IMG/VR virus record: IMGVR_UViG_3300013111_000020
Location: 1 to 27,747 of that record
DNA: 27,747 bases
Reading direction: 5' to 3' (one strand)
Source: a virus
Positions within the stretch are counted from its first letter, which is position 1. Every line of letters begins with the position of its first letter. The notes beneath the pieces were generated by a model, which saw only the letters and a list, made by a program, of their open reading frames with translations, did not search any database and was not told the origin of the DNA. Position numbers and translations under genes: made by a program. This document shows, in pieces, positions 1-6,153 of the stretch.

Positions 1-1043
1 AACACACTACCTGCATAAATCAATGCCATCATAGCACCGACAACCCAGTACGGAGTAAATCTTGTTAGAAATACAATGATAAGTCCTACTAATACTGAGA
101 TCGCCAACTCTATGATTAGACTTATATCATATCGTTTTGGTGCTGTGCCATTGATAACTGTTTGTAAGGCCGATGCTGATAGTGCCCAATCATATTGTTC
201 CCCCACTGGTGTAGCAATAATACTTCCCAGTCCTTCGGCAGTGATACCCACCACTACCGTCTTACCTTTCAATGTTGAATAGTCTTTTGCTGCAGCAGAG
301 ACAGACTGAAACATATTGTTCCACCGTAACCATATTCTTGCGTGTTGGTCTGTATTGATGATTGGATAACCTGGTACACGAACTGCAATGATACCAGCAG
401 GACCTGCCTTGATTTGATAACTTGGATTACCTGTGGCGACACGAATAGTCTCGACTGCCATTGCAGGATATGTTTCTTCACCTATTCTCATTATCAGTGG
501 CAAGCGTCTGACCACGCCATCTATCTCTGGTGCTGTATTGATAACACCAACACCGTCTGCAGCACCACCGAGTTCTGGTATCGGACCTAGCATACCGTTC
601 CATTCATACAACCAAGGCAATGGGTCACCTATCTTAGCAACACCTCTTGGTACAGCATTCTTATGTGTTTGGTTTGTTCCGACTTGTGCAATCACTACAC
701 CCATCTCATGTAGTGATATCATAAACAGCTCATCACCACCTAGTCGGTCTGGTTCGGAGAATAGTATTGGCATCACAATGATACCAACCTCGGCCTCTCT
801 GAGCCTGTAGATAATATCGGCAAGAACTTCACGGTTCCAGGGATACTGTCCGTATTTCTCTATTGATGCCTCGTCTATTGTGAGTATGCCAATGTCTGGT
901 GACAACTCTTTTTCTTCATACTGAGCAAGTAGGTCAAAACTTTTTAGTCGTAATGTTTCTTTTACAAACGGGTCTTGTAGTCCTATAAATGTAATCACGG
1001 CAAGTGTCACAAATCCCATCATCCAATTTGATAATATTTTCAT
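1..1043 (-). CDS. CHASE2-domain membrane protein (3' end beyond window)
   Basis: The frame is open from an ATG at 1043 to the window edge, giving 347 visible residues with no stop. An N-terminal hydrophobic segment is followed by a CHASE2-type extracytoplasmic sensor region. Recognisable landmarks are an ILTIDEASIEKYGQYPWNR segment near residues 48-67, a FSEPDRLGGDE segment, DGVVRRLPL, and a late GKTVVVGITAEGLGSIIATPVG block. Two hydrophobic helices follow before the edge. In bacteria CHASE2 usually senses for an attached output such as a nucleotide cyclase, histidine kinase or serine/threonine kinase; here any output domain lies outside the window. The start overlaps the stop of the curlin-like gene upstream (TAATG). 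Its position as last visible gene of the curli cluster, two genes after a FecR-domain gene, recalls bacterial FecR/CHASE2 cyclase loci. Domain identity is firm from motifs; the signal sensed is unknown. Confidence 0.85.
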   Translation of the reverse strand, partial: MKILSNWMMGFVTLAVITFIGLQDPFVKETLRLKSFDLLAQYEEKELSPDIGILTIDEASIEKYGQYPWNREVLADIIYRLREAEVGIIVMPILFSEPDRLGGDELFMISLHEMGVVIAQVGTNQTHKNAVPRGVAKIGDPLPWLYEWNGMLGPIPELGGAADGVGVINTAPEIDGVVRRLPLIMRIGEETYPAMAVETIRVATGNPSYQIKAGPAGIIAVRVPGYPIINTDQHARIWLRWNNMFQSVSAAAKDYSTLKGKTVVVGITAEGLGSIIATPVGEQYDWALSASALQTVINGTAPKRYDISLIIELAISVLVGLIIVFLTRFTPYWVVGAMMALIYAGSV

Positions 1044-1828
1044 TAGTTTTGTGTCACATTAACTGTACACCCTCCTGAAGTTTGGCAATTCTGTGATAAT
1101 GAATATGATTGTGCTGTACCAGTTTTCTGTAATAGAGTTAGGTCTGTACCATAAGAACCATTCAAGGTTACAGTAGCAGTATGACCAGCATTATCCCGTT
1201 GTGTTATATCAACTTCGTTATCGTCATTATTAATTGTTAAAGTGATTGTCTTATCAGTGTTTCCCTTTTGTCTAGTAAAAACTGTATTATCATCACCATA
1301 AATGTATGTTGTATTTGTATGGTCACTACCAGAAGCATTTGACCGCTGACTACCCTTAAAACTGTTTCGGTCTCCGTGTATATCTAATCTTACAAAGTGA
1401 CCACCTTCTTCATAAGAATCTGTTTGAAAACTTGTTGAGTTTGCTCCTGGAATTTCATATCCCTGTCCAAATATAACACTGTTATTATCACCGTAAATAT
1501 GAAATTGAAAATCATCACGGGAACAACTTGACTGATTGCACCACTGTCTTATATCTAAACTGTTATTACTACCATCTAGGTCACCACCCCAAGCAAGTCC
1601 TGAGCCCCATAATGTAGTGTAACCGATATATGAATTATCTGTTTCTTGTCGAATCTTTACTGAGTTCCCTGCATGATTTCCAACAGAGAAATTAACAGTA
1701 TTATTTTCTCCATCTTGCTCAATATCAAGCGTTAGAGTATTCCCTGTGCCTGTTTGCGTCACATAGATATCATTGGCAAATGCCATTGAACAAAACAAAC
1801 TAATTAGACTGAACAATATCAATCGCAT
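1043..1828 (-). CDS. Secreted curlin-repeat (CsgA/CsgB-like) protein, copy 2
   Basis: This 261-residue protein starts with a Sec signal peptide ending near AFA-ND (residues 17-20). The mature part opens with DIYVTQTGTGN, the same opening as the other curlin-like protein at 2921-3604. The body is built of short beta-strand repeats of the form I/V-x-Q-x-G-x-x-N, for example LDIEQDGENN, VDITQRDN and a terminal VNVTQN. These match the Gln/Asn-spaced pattern of curli subunits, which are exported unfolded through CsgG and polymerise as amyloid outside the cell. Four cysteines (WCNQSSC and NCQTSGGC) are unusual for curlins. The start at 1828 is set by a strong Shine-Dalgarno (1837-1842), so the gene overlaps the FecR gene by 29 bases. 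Whether it is a major subunit or a nucleator cannot be told. Confidence 0.75.
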   Translation of the reverse strand: MRLILFSLISLFCSMAFANDIYVTQTGTGNTLTLDIEQDGENNTVNFSVGNHAGNSVKIRQETDNSYIGYTTLWGSGLAWGGDLDGSNNSLDIRQWCNQSSCSRDDFQFHIYGDNNSVIFGQGYEIPGANSTSFQTDSYEEGGHFVRLDIHGDRNSFKGSQRSNASGSDHTNTTYIYGDDNTVFTRQKGNTDKTITLTINNDDNEVDITQRDNAGHTATVTLNGSYGTDLTLLQKTGTAQSYSLSQNCQTSGGCTVNVTQN

Positions 1829-2921
1829 TTTCTGATCCTCCTAGTTCGTAATCCATTATTTCAAAATCACCCTGTAATATATTCATAATATAACCATACT
1901 CTTTATCCAATATAAGTTGGATTTTATTGCCTGATGCAGCTTCTCTTTCCCATATCCACATAGGGTCATCGTCTACTACTAGAATACCTGTCACTGGGTC
2001 TTTACCTGTTCTGACTTTAGATGGATCACCTGAACCCAGTCTTGCAGTTTCTTTCTCGGATATTTTATCAGAAAGCTTTTTAGCAAGTTCTTTGTTGATA
2101 ACTTTGAGCAGATCAACCAAAAAGTTCTGTTCTAGAAAATCTATATCTAGTCCTGTTGCCCATGCGGATTCATCTTCTTCTAGATGGTCAACTTCCAAAT
2201 CATCAAACTGTAAAAAGTCCACATCTAGCATATCGGCAACAGCTTCAAAGTGTTCTGCCTCTTGAGCCTCTGCAATCTCTTTTGGTTTAGATACTATGAG
2301 TAGATTACCAATCAATTCTTCATCTAGATTTAGTATCACAGGTTTCATAGGTGTAGACGCAGCAGTAGCCACTACTGTCGCCTGAAAGGCCTGATTCAAT
2401 ATGACCTGACCTGCATCAGATGTTACATCAATCTCACCGACGAAACAGTTTCCATTTGTATCGCAAGAAGGTAATAGAATGATTGTAGACCCACCGAGTT
2501 CATCTACTGTCATTGAGAAATCTGTACCACGAACACCAATCGTTGCTGTTGGTGTCTGTATCTTTACATTCTGTTTAGAGTTCTTGGCAATCAGACCAGA
2601 GGCATATCGTATTGTGCCTAACGAGGCCTTTAGACCAAGTGTGCCTTCTTGTGTTGAGGCGTCATAAACAAAACTGTCTATCACCAACTTACTATGCTCG
2701 GTGATGTCTACCCGTGTGTCATCCAAGAACTGAATAGCAGTCTTGCCCTTGCCGGTCATAACGATATCATCAGAAAAAATATCTAACTCTTTTTCAGTGA
2801 CAACTTCTGAACCATCAGCGGAACGCTCAACCTGCCCAGTACCTTCATGGAGAATAACATCTCCAATACTGGCCTGAGCAGGCAAACTAAACAATAACAG
2901 AAGTAATAATAAAATTTTCAT
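1800..2921 (-). CDS. Secreted FecR-domain protein with curlin-like C-terminus
   Basis: This 373-residue protein has a signal peptide (cleavage near AQA-SIGD, residues 17-18). A FecR-type domain covers about residues 20-165, with a DDIVMTGKGKTAIQFLDDT strand pair and the hallmark TPTATIGVRGTDF at 123-135. FecR domains are periplasmic sensor/adaptor modules, often linked to signalling or adhesins. The middle (about 215-290) is acidic and helical. The C-terminus is odd: NILQGD and a final AIDIVQSN look like curlin half-repeats and resemble the ends of both flanking curlin-like proteins. I infer that it may contact or cap the fibre, or be recognised by the same CsgG export machinery. It begins at the TAATG junction with the curlin-like gene at 2921-3604, between two curlin genes. 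Confidence 0.8.
   Translation of the reverse strand: MKILLLLLLLFSLPAQASIGDVILHEGTGQVERSADGSEVVTEKELDIFSDDIVMTGKGKTAIQFLDDTRVDITEHSKLVIDSFVYDASTQEGTLGLKASLGTIRYASGLIAKNSKQNVKIQTPTATIGVRGTDFSMTVDELGGSTIILLPSCDTNGNCFVGEIDVTSDAGQVILNQAFQATVVATAASTPMKPVILNLDEELIGNLLIVSKPKEIAEAQEAEHFEAVADMLDVDFLQFDDLEVDHLEEDESAWATGLDIDFLEQNFLVDLLKVINKELAKKLSDKISEKETARLGSGDPSKVRTGKDPVTGILVVDDDPMWIWEREAASGNKIQLILDKEYGYIMNILQGDFEIMDYELGGSENAIDIVQSN
1837..1842 (-). promoter_or_regulatory. Shine-Dalgarno AGGAGG of curlin-like copy 2
   Basis: A perfect AGGAGG lies 8 bases upstream of the ATG at 1828 and inside the FecR coding region. It decides the start of the curlin-like gene and suggests strong, independent translation of the subunit. 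Confidence 0.7.
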
Positions 2922-3604
2922 TAGTCGTCTTGTATAATATCAATATCGTGATTGTCTCCCGATGTTGTCAATGTTATCATGTTATCATATAGTCCAGACT
3001 GTGTAATATCAACATCAGCAATACTGCCTGTGTGTGTATGAATCAATGTGTGTCCATTTACATCACCGTCGTCGTTTATATCAATCAGATAGTTATTGGT
3101 ATCGCCATTGACTGTTAGTGTTAGAATGGCTGAAGTACCATCTATTGTAGCAGCAACTACGTTACTATCACTACCAGTTTGGCCAGTAATTGTTACAGTG
3201 GCACTAGCAGCATCAGCACTTTCACCAATATCAATGTCTAAATCGTTTGAGCTACCTGCCCATGTTATTGAGGCGGTAGCAGTAGCACAAGATGAACCTG
3301 TACCTGCACTATCGCAATTGAAATCAATATCGTTACTGTTACCAGTTACATCAAATGTACCTGTAAATGTTGCACCGTTGACATCAAATGTCAATATGTT
3401 TGTGTTACCAACTTGGTCAATATCAATAGTAGATGTTGCACCAATCACCGATGATGATGTGGTACTGTTACCCACCTTGTTGTCTTGACCGTCTTGAGTA
3501 ATATCAAGATCCAATGTTGCACCTGATTGTGTTACATAAATATCATTTGCATGAGCAAATGACATCATCAATAGCATAATTATTCCGTGGAATAATTGTT
3601 TCAT
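2921..3604 (-). CDS. Secreted curlin-repeat (CsgA/CsgB-like) protein, copy 1
   Basis: About 227 residues: a Sec signal peptide ending SFAHA-ND, then DIYVTQSGATLDLDITQDGQ and repeated strands such as STIDIDQVGN, DVDITQSG and a terminal IDIIQDD. The I-D-I-x-Q-x-G/N spacing is that of curli amyloid repeats, but the protein is unusually rich in Asp, Thr and Ser. I chose the ATG at 3604 because GGAGG lies just upstream and because the signal peptide then begins MKQLFHG; a longer frame to 3628 would add eight charged residues before it. The start forms an ATGA overlap with the end of csgG, so secretion pore and substrate are translationally coupled. It is the likely main substrate of the pore, but no fibre can be proven from sequence. 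Confidence 0.75.
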   Translation of the reverse strand: MKQLFHGIIMLLMMSFAHANDIYVTQSGATLDLDITQDGQDNKVGNSTTSSSVIGATSTIDIDQVGNTNILTFDVNGATFTGTFDVTGNSNDIDFNCDSAGTGSSCATATASITWAGSSNDLDIDIGESADAASATVTITGQTGSDSNVVAATIDGTSAILTLTVNGDTNNYLIDINDDGDVNGHTLIHTHTGSIADVDITQSGLYDNMITLTTSGDNHDIDIIQDD

Positions 3605-4398
3605 TCTTCCTCCCTTTTGTATTTCCATAAACCCTTCGCTTCACCTTTCTCTACCATTTGTAATACACTATATTCTATTGCTGTTCTGATAGCGTAGTTA
3701 GTGGGTTCGTTTCTAGCTACACCAAGTTCTACCTCCAACGCCTTTGTTCCTAAATCTAGAAACTTAAAGGCATCGCCGCCTATCTTCTGACTGGCGATTG
3801 TCTTTGTTGAAGATACCGATAAAAGTATCTCCCCTGTCTGAACAGCTACTAAACGCAATGATACTGTTACCTGGTCTGTCCTATATTTGTGATGGGCGCC
3901 AATGCCAAAGTATCTTGCACCTTCCCCACCACTCATTACATTAGAATCATAACTTACAATTCCACCCTCTACTAGAAGGCCTGCAAAGAGTAATGGCTTT
4001 AATGAGTTTGTTGTATCTCCGTCGTATGCTTCTCTTGTTGATCTTATTAGTTGTCTTTCTTTTATTAAACTGTCTAGTCCTTGTCTCTCTACCACAGTAA
4101 ACCAGTTTCCACCACCGACAGATTTCAACGCATCTATCAGATATGTTTCTGGTGCCTGTGATACGGCAGTCGATAATTGAGAAAACTTTGTTGATGGTTT
4201 TCTCTGTCCTGACCTATCTGGAAAGTTATATACTGCGATTGTTATCACTGGTTGGTCTAACTCTGGAACTGCCATCAGCAACTCAGTAGTAGGAGTTCCT
4301 TCTGCATAGGGTAATGACCCATGTAGGATAAACTTTTTACTACCTGCACATCCGGTTAGTACAAGCACAATGCCAAGAACTAATAATATCTTTTTCAA
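3601..4398 (-). CDS. csgG: CsgG-like curli secretion channel lipoprotein
   Basis: This 265-residue protein is close to the length of E. coli CsgG. It has a lipoprotein signal with lipobox LTGC (Cys17). Conserved CsgG blocks follow in order: IAVYNFPDRSGQRKP (54-68), LSTAVSQAPE (75-84), FTVVERQGLDSLIKERQLIR (100-119) and YDSNVMSGGEGARYFGIG (150-167), the last nearly identical to E. coli. CsgG forms the nonameric outer-membrane pore for curli subunits. At the constriction, the E. coli Asn55-Phe56 pair aligns with Gln-Leu here, with a one-residue insertion, so gating may differ. The start is TTG in a TTGA overlap with the csgF-like stop, chosen because it gives a perfect lipoprotein signal and has AGGAG upstream. 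No CsgE, CsgC or CsgD homologue is seen. This is one of the clearest assignments in the window. Confidence 0.95.
   Translation of the reverse strand: MKKILLVLGIVLVLTGCAGSKKFILHGSLPYAEGTPTTELLMAVPELDQPVITIAVYNFPDRSGQRKPSTKFSQLSTAVSQAPETYLIDALKSVGGGNWFTVVERQGLDSLIKERQLIRSTREAYDGDTTNSLKPLLFAGLLVEGGIVSYDSNVMSGGEGARYFGIGAHHKYRTDQVTVSLRLVAVQTGEILLSVSSTKTIASQKIGGDAFKFLDLGTKALEVELGVARNEPTNYAIRTAIEYSVLQMVEKGEAKGLWKYKREEE
3609..3613 (-). promoter_or_regulatory. Shine-Dalgarno GGAGG of curlin-like copy 1
   Basis: GGAGG, within GGGAGG, sits 4 bases upstream of the ATG at 3604 and inside the last codons of csgG (the Glu-rich REEE tail). It supports the shorter start of the curlin-like gene. Confidence 0.65.
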
Positions 4399-4997
4399 AA
4401 TCCAAAGTCTCCTACAGGTATAACCATCTCTGTTGTTGTACCATCTTCACCTATAATTGTTAATGAGATTGTTCCTAAATCTGGGTCCTTTACCCAATAC
4501 AAAGTAGACCCTTCAATCTTTGCTTCACCAGTTAATGGTGCATCACACTCGTCACCTTCGCAATCTTCACCTGGTGTCTTAAACATATTATCCACTAACT
4601 GTTTTGATAAGTTAGCATAGATACGGCTCTCTACGTTCTTGATAAACTTATTGATGGTCGTGTTGTTTTCTTCACGTTCATCCTGTCGTTCTTGTGCTTC
4701 TGCCCGTTCTCGCATATCTTCTTTTCTATTGTGTTGTAGTTGTTCAATAGAAAGCATATGGGTACTCCATCCATGCCCGCTGAATGATGGACTATGAAAC
4801 TCATGCACAAGTTCTGAAGCAAGAGATTTAGTCATAGCAAAAAACATCAAGCCAAAAAAGATAGCCATAATGCCGGCACCAAAGGTGAAAGACATTACCA
4901 TCTCTTTAAAGGAATAGTTTCCCCAATCAACAGGACCTTTAGCCTTTCTTGCTAGGTCGAATTGTTTTCTGTGTAGTTTCTCCATGTTTGTAATCAT
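4395..4997 (-). CDS. csgF: CsgF-like curli assembly factor with N-terminal membrane anchor
   Basis: The C-terminal two thirds match CsgF, the factor that docks in CsgG and guides fibre nucleation. It has a mature-like start ELVHEFHSPSFSG (E. coli: TFQFRNPNFGG), a helix-forming LSIEQLQHN stretch, a TTINKFIKNVESRIYANLS segment, and paired strands ending TISLTIIGEDGTTTEMVIPV. Unlike E. coli CsgF, which has a plain signal peptide, there are about 33 hydrophilic residues (including KGPVDWGNYSFKEM) before the hydrophobic segment, so the signal may be an uncleaved anchor. I chose the ATG at 4997 because GAGAGG precedes it. An ATG at 5030 would lengthen the overlap with the upstream gene; one at 4901 would leave a simple signal peptide and is a real alternative. 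The insert CEGDECD is unusual. Confidence 0.75.
   Translation of the reverse strand: MITNMEKLHRKQFDLARKAKGPVDWGNYSFKEMVMSFTFGAGIMAIFFGLMFFAMTKSLASELVHEFHSPSFSGHGWSTHMLSIEQLQHNRKEDMRERAEAQERQDEREENNTTINKFIKNVESRIYANLSKQLVDNMFKTPGEDCEGDECDAPLTGEAKIEGSTLYWVKDPDLGTISLTIIGEDGTTTEMVIPVGDFGF
4409..4413 (-). promoter_or_regulatory. Shine-Dalgarno AGGAG supporting a TTG start of csgG
   Basis: AGGAG lies 10 bases upstream of the TTG at 4398, inside the 3' end of the csgF-like gene. No ATG is available at this position in the frame, so the site supports a non-ATG start. Confidence 0.5.
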
Positions 4998-5250
4998 GGT
5001 CCTCTCTTTTTCTTTTTTGTATTTCTTCATCCATTTCGATGAAGATGTTTAGTTTTTGGTCTAAACGAATTAAATCGTTATCTAACATTCTGATACGGTC
5101 TATCAATGCAATCAAAACTGTAGCTGTTTGACCCAGTTTTGGTTTTATTTCCGTTGTTACATACTTCCATATAAAATATATAAAGTACCCCATACCTCCT
5201 GCTACCACAATAGGTAACCCATACTGATTTACTAGTTCTATAACATCCAT
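4939..5250 (-). CDS. Small membrane protein with coiled-coil tail (holin-like architecture)
   Basis: This 103-residue protein has one hydrophobic segment (about residues 12-30, LPIVVAGGMGYFIYFIW). A predicted amphipathic coil follows, with Leu/Ile heptad spacing (LIDRIRMLDNDLIRLDQKL), and then a highly charged end (KRKRED, SKKG). The layout resembles two other proteins in this window, at 5614-5904 and 16753-16998. Such short one-helix plus coil proteins are common among phage holin-like and membrane-associated proteins, but nothing here proves a holin. The start follows a TAATG junction with the SWIM-type gene, and the 3' end overlaps the csgF-like gene by about 59 bases. Its place immediately before csgF makes a role in the curli cluster possible. 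Confidence 0.65.
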   Translation of the reverse strand: MDVIELVNQYGLPIVVAGGMGYFIYFIWKYVTTEIKPKLGQTATVLIALIDRIRMLDNDLIRLDQKLNIFIEMDEEIQKRKREDHDYKHGETTQKTIRPSKKG

Positions 5251-5438
5251 TACTCTACCTGTACTATATGTCCATACTTGCGTTGTTTAACAGACACCTG
5301 GCCGCCATTGACAGACCAGATATGTTTACAGTATCCCAACCCTCTTTCAAACTGTGGGCAAGTACAGTGGTATTGTCCGTTATATGTTACTGTATGATAT
5401 CCTTGTTTCTCTTTGTCGGTTTGTATCAACCATTTCAC
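5250..5438 (-). CDS. SWIM-type zinc-finger miniprotein
   Basis: The 62 residues are almost entirely one SWIM-like motif, CxCx(n)CxH, visible as YHCTCPQFERGLGYCKHIW (residues 23-41). SWIM fingers bind zinc and usually mediate DNA or protein contacts in larger proteins; a free-standing SWIM of this size is unusual. The start is GTG at 5438, forming a GTGA overlap with the gene upstream. The protein has no signal peptide, so it should stay in the cytoplasm even though its neighbours are membrane or exported proteins. Function is unknown; a regulator or adaptor is possible. Confidence 0.65.
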   Translation of the reverse strand: MKWLIQTDKEKQGYHTVTYNGQYHCTCPQFERGLGYCKHIWSVNGGQVSVKQRKYGHIVQVE

Positions 5439-5614
5439 AATACCACAGTCTCCGGTTCAACCTTTATAAGCCAACCACTTTCGTTGACAACAAAAATATC
5501 TCCGGGTCTGTATAAGGAATGCTCTCCCTTATCCATTACCTCCGTAGGTGTATCACCCACGACCTTAAAACTACCATTTGGTGCCTGGTCTATGTTGTAA
5601 TCAATCCACATCAT
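5435..5614 (-). CDS. Hypothetical 59-residue protein
   Basis: A short frame starting MMWIDYNIDQAPNG and ending IKVEPETVVL, coupled on both sides: TAATG with the upstream gene and GTGA with the SWIM gene. A segment YRPGDIFVVNESGWLIKV suggests a small beta barrel (SH3- or cupin-like strand pattern), but this is only an impression. I accept it as a gene because it fills exactly the gap between two coupled genes. I do not recognise a family. Confidence 0.55.
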   Translation of the reverse strand: MMWIDYNIDQAPNGSFKVVGDTPTEVMDKGEHSLYRPGDIFVVNESGWLIKVEPETVVL

Positions 5615-5904
5615 TAGTCTTTCCTCGCATCTTTCTGCCCGTCTGCACGAGCGATTCGATCCAAATCTGGTTTGACACCCACGACCGTACTAATCAATGT
5701 GTCGATTCTCACGACCTCATTGTTCATGGTTTTTACCCGCAAGTCTAGTGCGGTAATCATAGCGTGTAACGAATTAGCCTGCCCTACGACAGACTCAAGG
5801 ATGTACTTCAGCAAAAGTACAATAAAGAAGCCACCGGCCAGTGTGCCAGCAGCGGCGAACCCTAACTCAAGAAACTGAGCAAGGGCATCTGTAGTTGGTT
5901 CCAT
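5614..5904 (-). CDS. Small membrane protein with coiled-coil tail (holin-like architecture)
   Basis: This 96-residue protein has an acidic N-terminus, a Gly/Ala-rich transmembrane helix (about residues 13-34, FAAAGTLAGGFFIVLLLKYI) and an amphipathic coil (LDLRVKTMNNEVVRIDTLIS). The charged tail ends DGQKDARKD. Layout and the LD-R-hydrophobic-N-(D/E)-hydrophobic-R-(L/I)-D pattern resemble the protein at 4939-5250 (LIDRIRMLDNDLIRLDQ), which suggests paralogues. An AAGGA precedes the ATG. A membrane or lysis role (holin, antiholin) is possible but unproven; given its place it could instead act with the curli genes. Confidence 0.65.
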   Translation of the reverse strand: MEPTTDALAQFLELGFAAAGTLAGGFFIVLLLKYILESVVGQANSLHAMITALDLRVKTMNNEVVRIDTLISTVVGVKPDLDRIARADGQKDARKD

Positions 5905-5911
5905 GCAATAT

Positions 5912-6118
5912 TCATCCTTTCTTTCTACACTCCATGTCTTTGCTCATTTCACAAACAATGTCGCTAGCTGTTCTTACGAACAGGAAAGGTAATATAGCAT
6001 GAATAAGTACAATAAAAAATAATACTAAAAAAGTGAGAGCAAATCTTGATGCATTAAACATATGCAAAAGATAACTCTCACCGACACTTCTTGGGTGCTC
6101 TGTAAATAAATTTTTCAC
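5912..6118 (-). CDS. DUF6356-like small membrane protein
   Basis: The protein begins KNLFTEHPRSVGESYLLHM and continues FALTFLVLFFIVLIHAILPF. This matches the layout of DUF6356 proteins, known mainly from Alphaproteobacteria: an LFT-(D/E)-HP-x-SVGE(S/T)Y motif, then a hydrophobic helix ending HA-x-LPFLF. Function of the family is unknown. I chose GTG at 6118 because it puts the family motif at the N-terminus; a longer frame reaches a TTG at 6157 that overlaps the upstream stop. Neither start has a convincing Shine-Dalgarno. A TATAAATA box lies just upstream (6124-6131), so the gene may head a late transcript that includes the curli genes. It looks like a gene acquired from an alphaproteobacterial host. 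Confidence 0.75.
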   Translation of the reverse strand: MKNLFTEHPRSVGESYLLHMFNASRFALTFLVLFFIVLIHAILPFLFVRTASDIVCEMSKDMECRKKG

Positions 6119-6123
6119 AGAAC

Positions 6124-6131
6124 TATTTATA
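6124..6131 (-). promoter_or_regulatory. T4-type late promoter box TATAAATA
   Basis: The minus strand reads TATAAATA, the T4 late-promoter consensus, in the short gap between the glycoside-hydrolase-like gene (ends 6154) and the DUF6356-like gene. In T4 the box covers -13 to -6, which puts +1 at 6118, exactly the G of the chosen GTG. It would drive the DUF6356 to CHASE2 block. I saw this exact octamer only here on the minus strand. Confidence 0.45.
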
Positions 6132-6153
6132 TGAAAATAAATCTTGATCCAGA

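Noticed and set aside
76-810. Plus-strand and alternate minus-strand open frames over the left end
   Set aside because: They lie opposite or out of frame with the CHASE2 gene, whose minus-strand frame (1043 to the edge) has clear conserved motifs and no stop.
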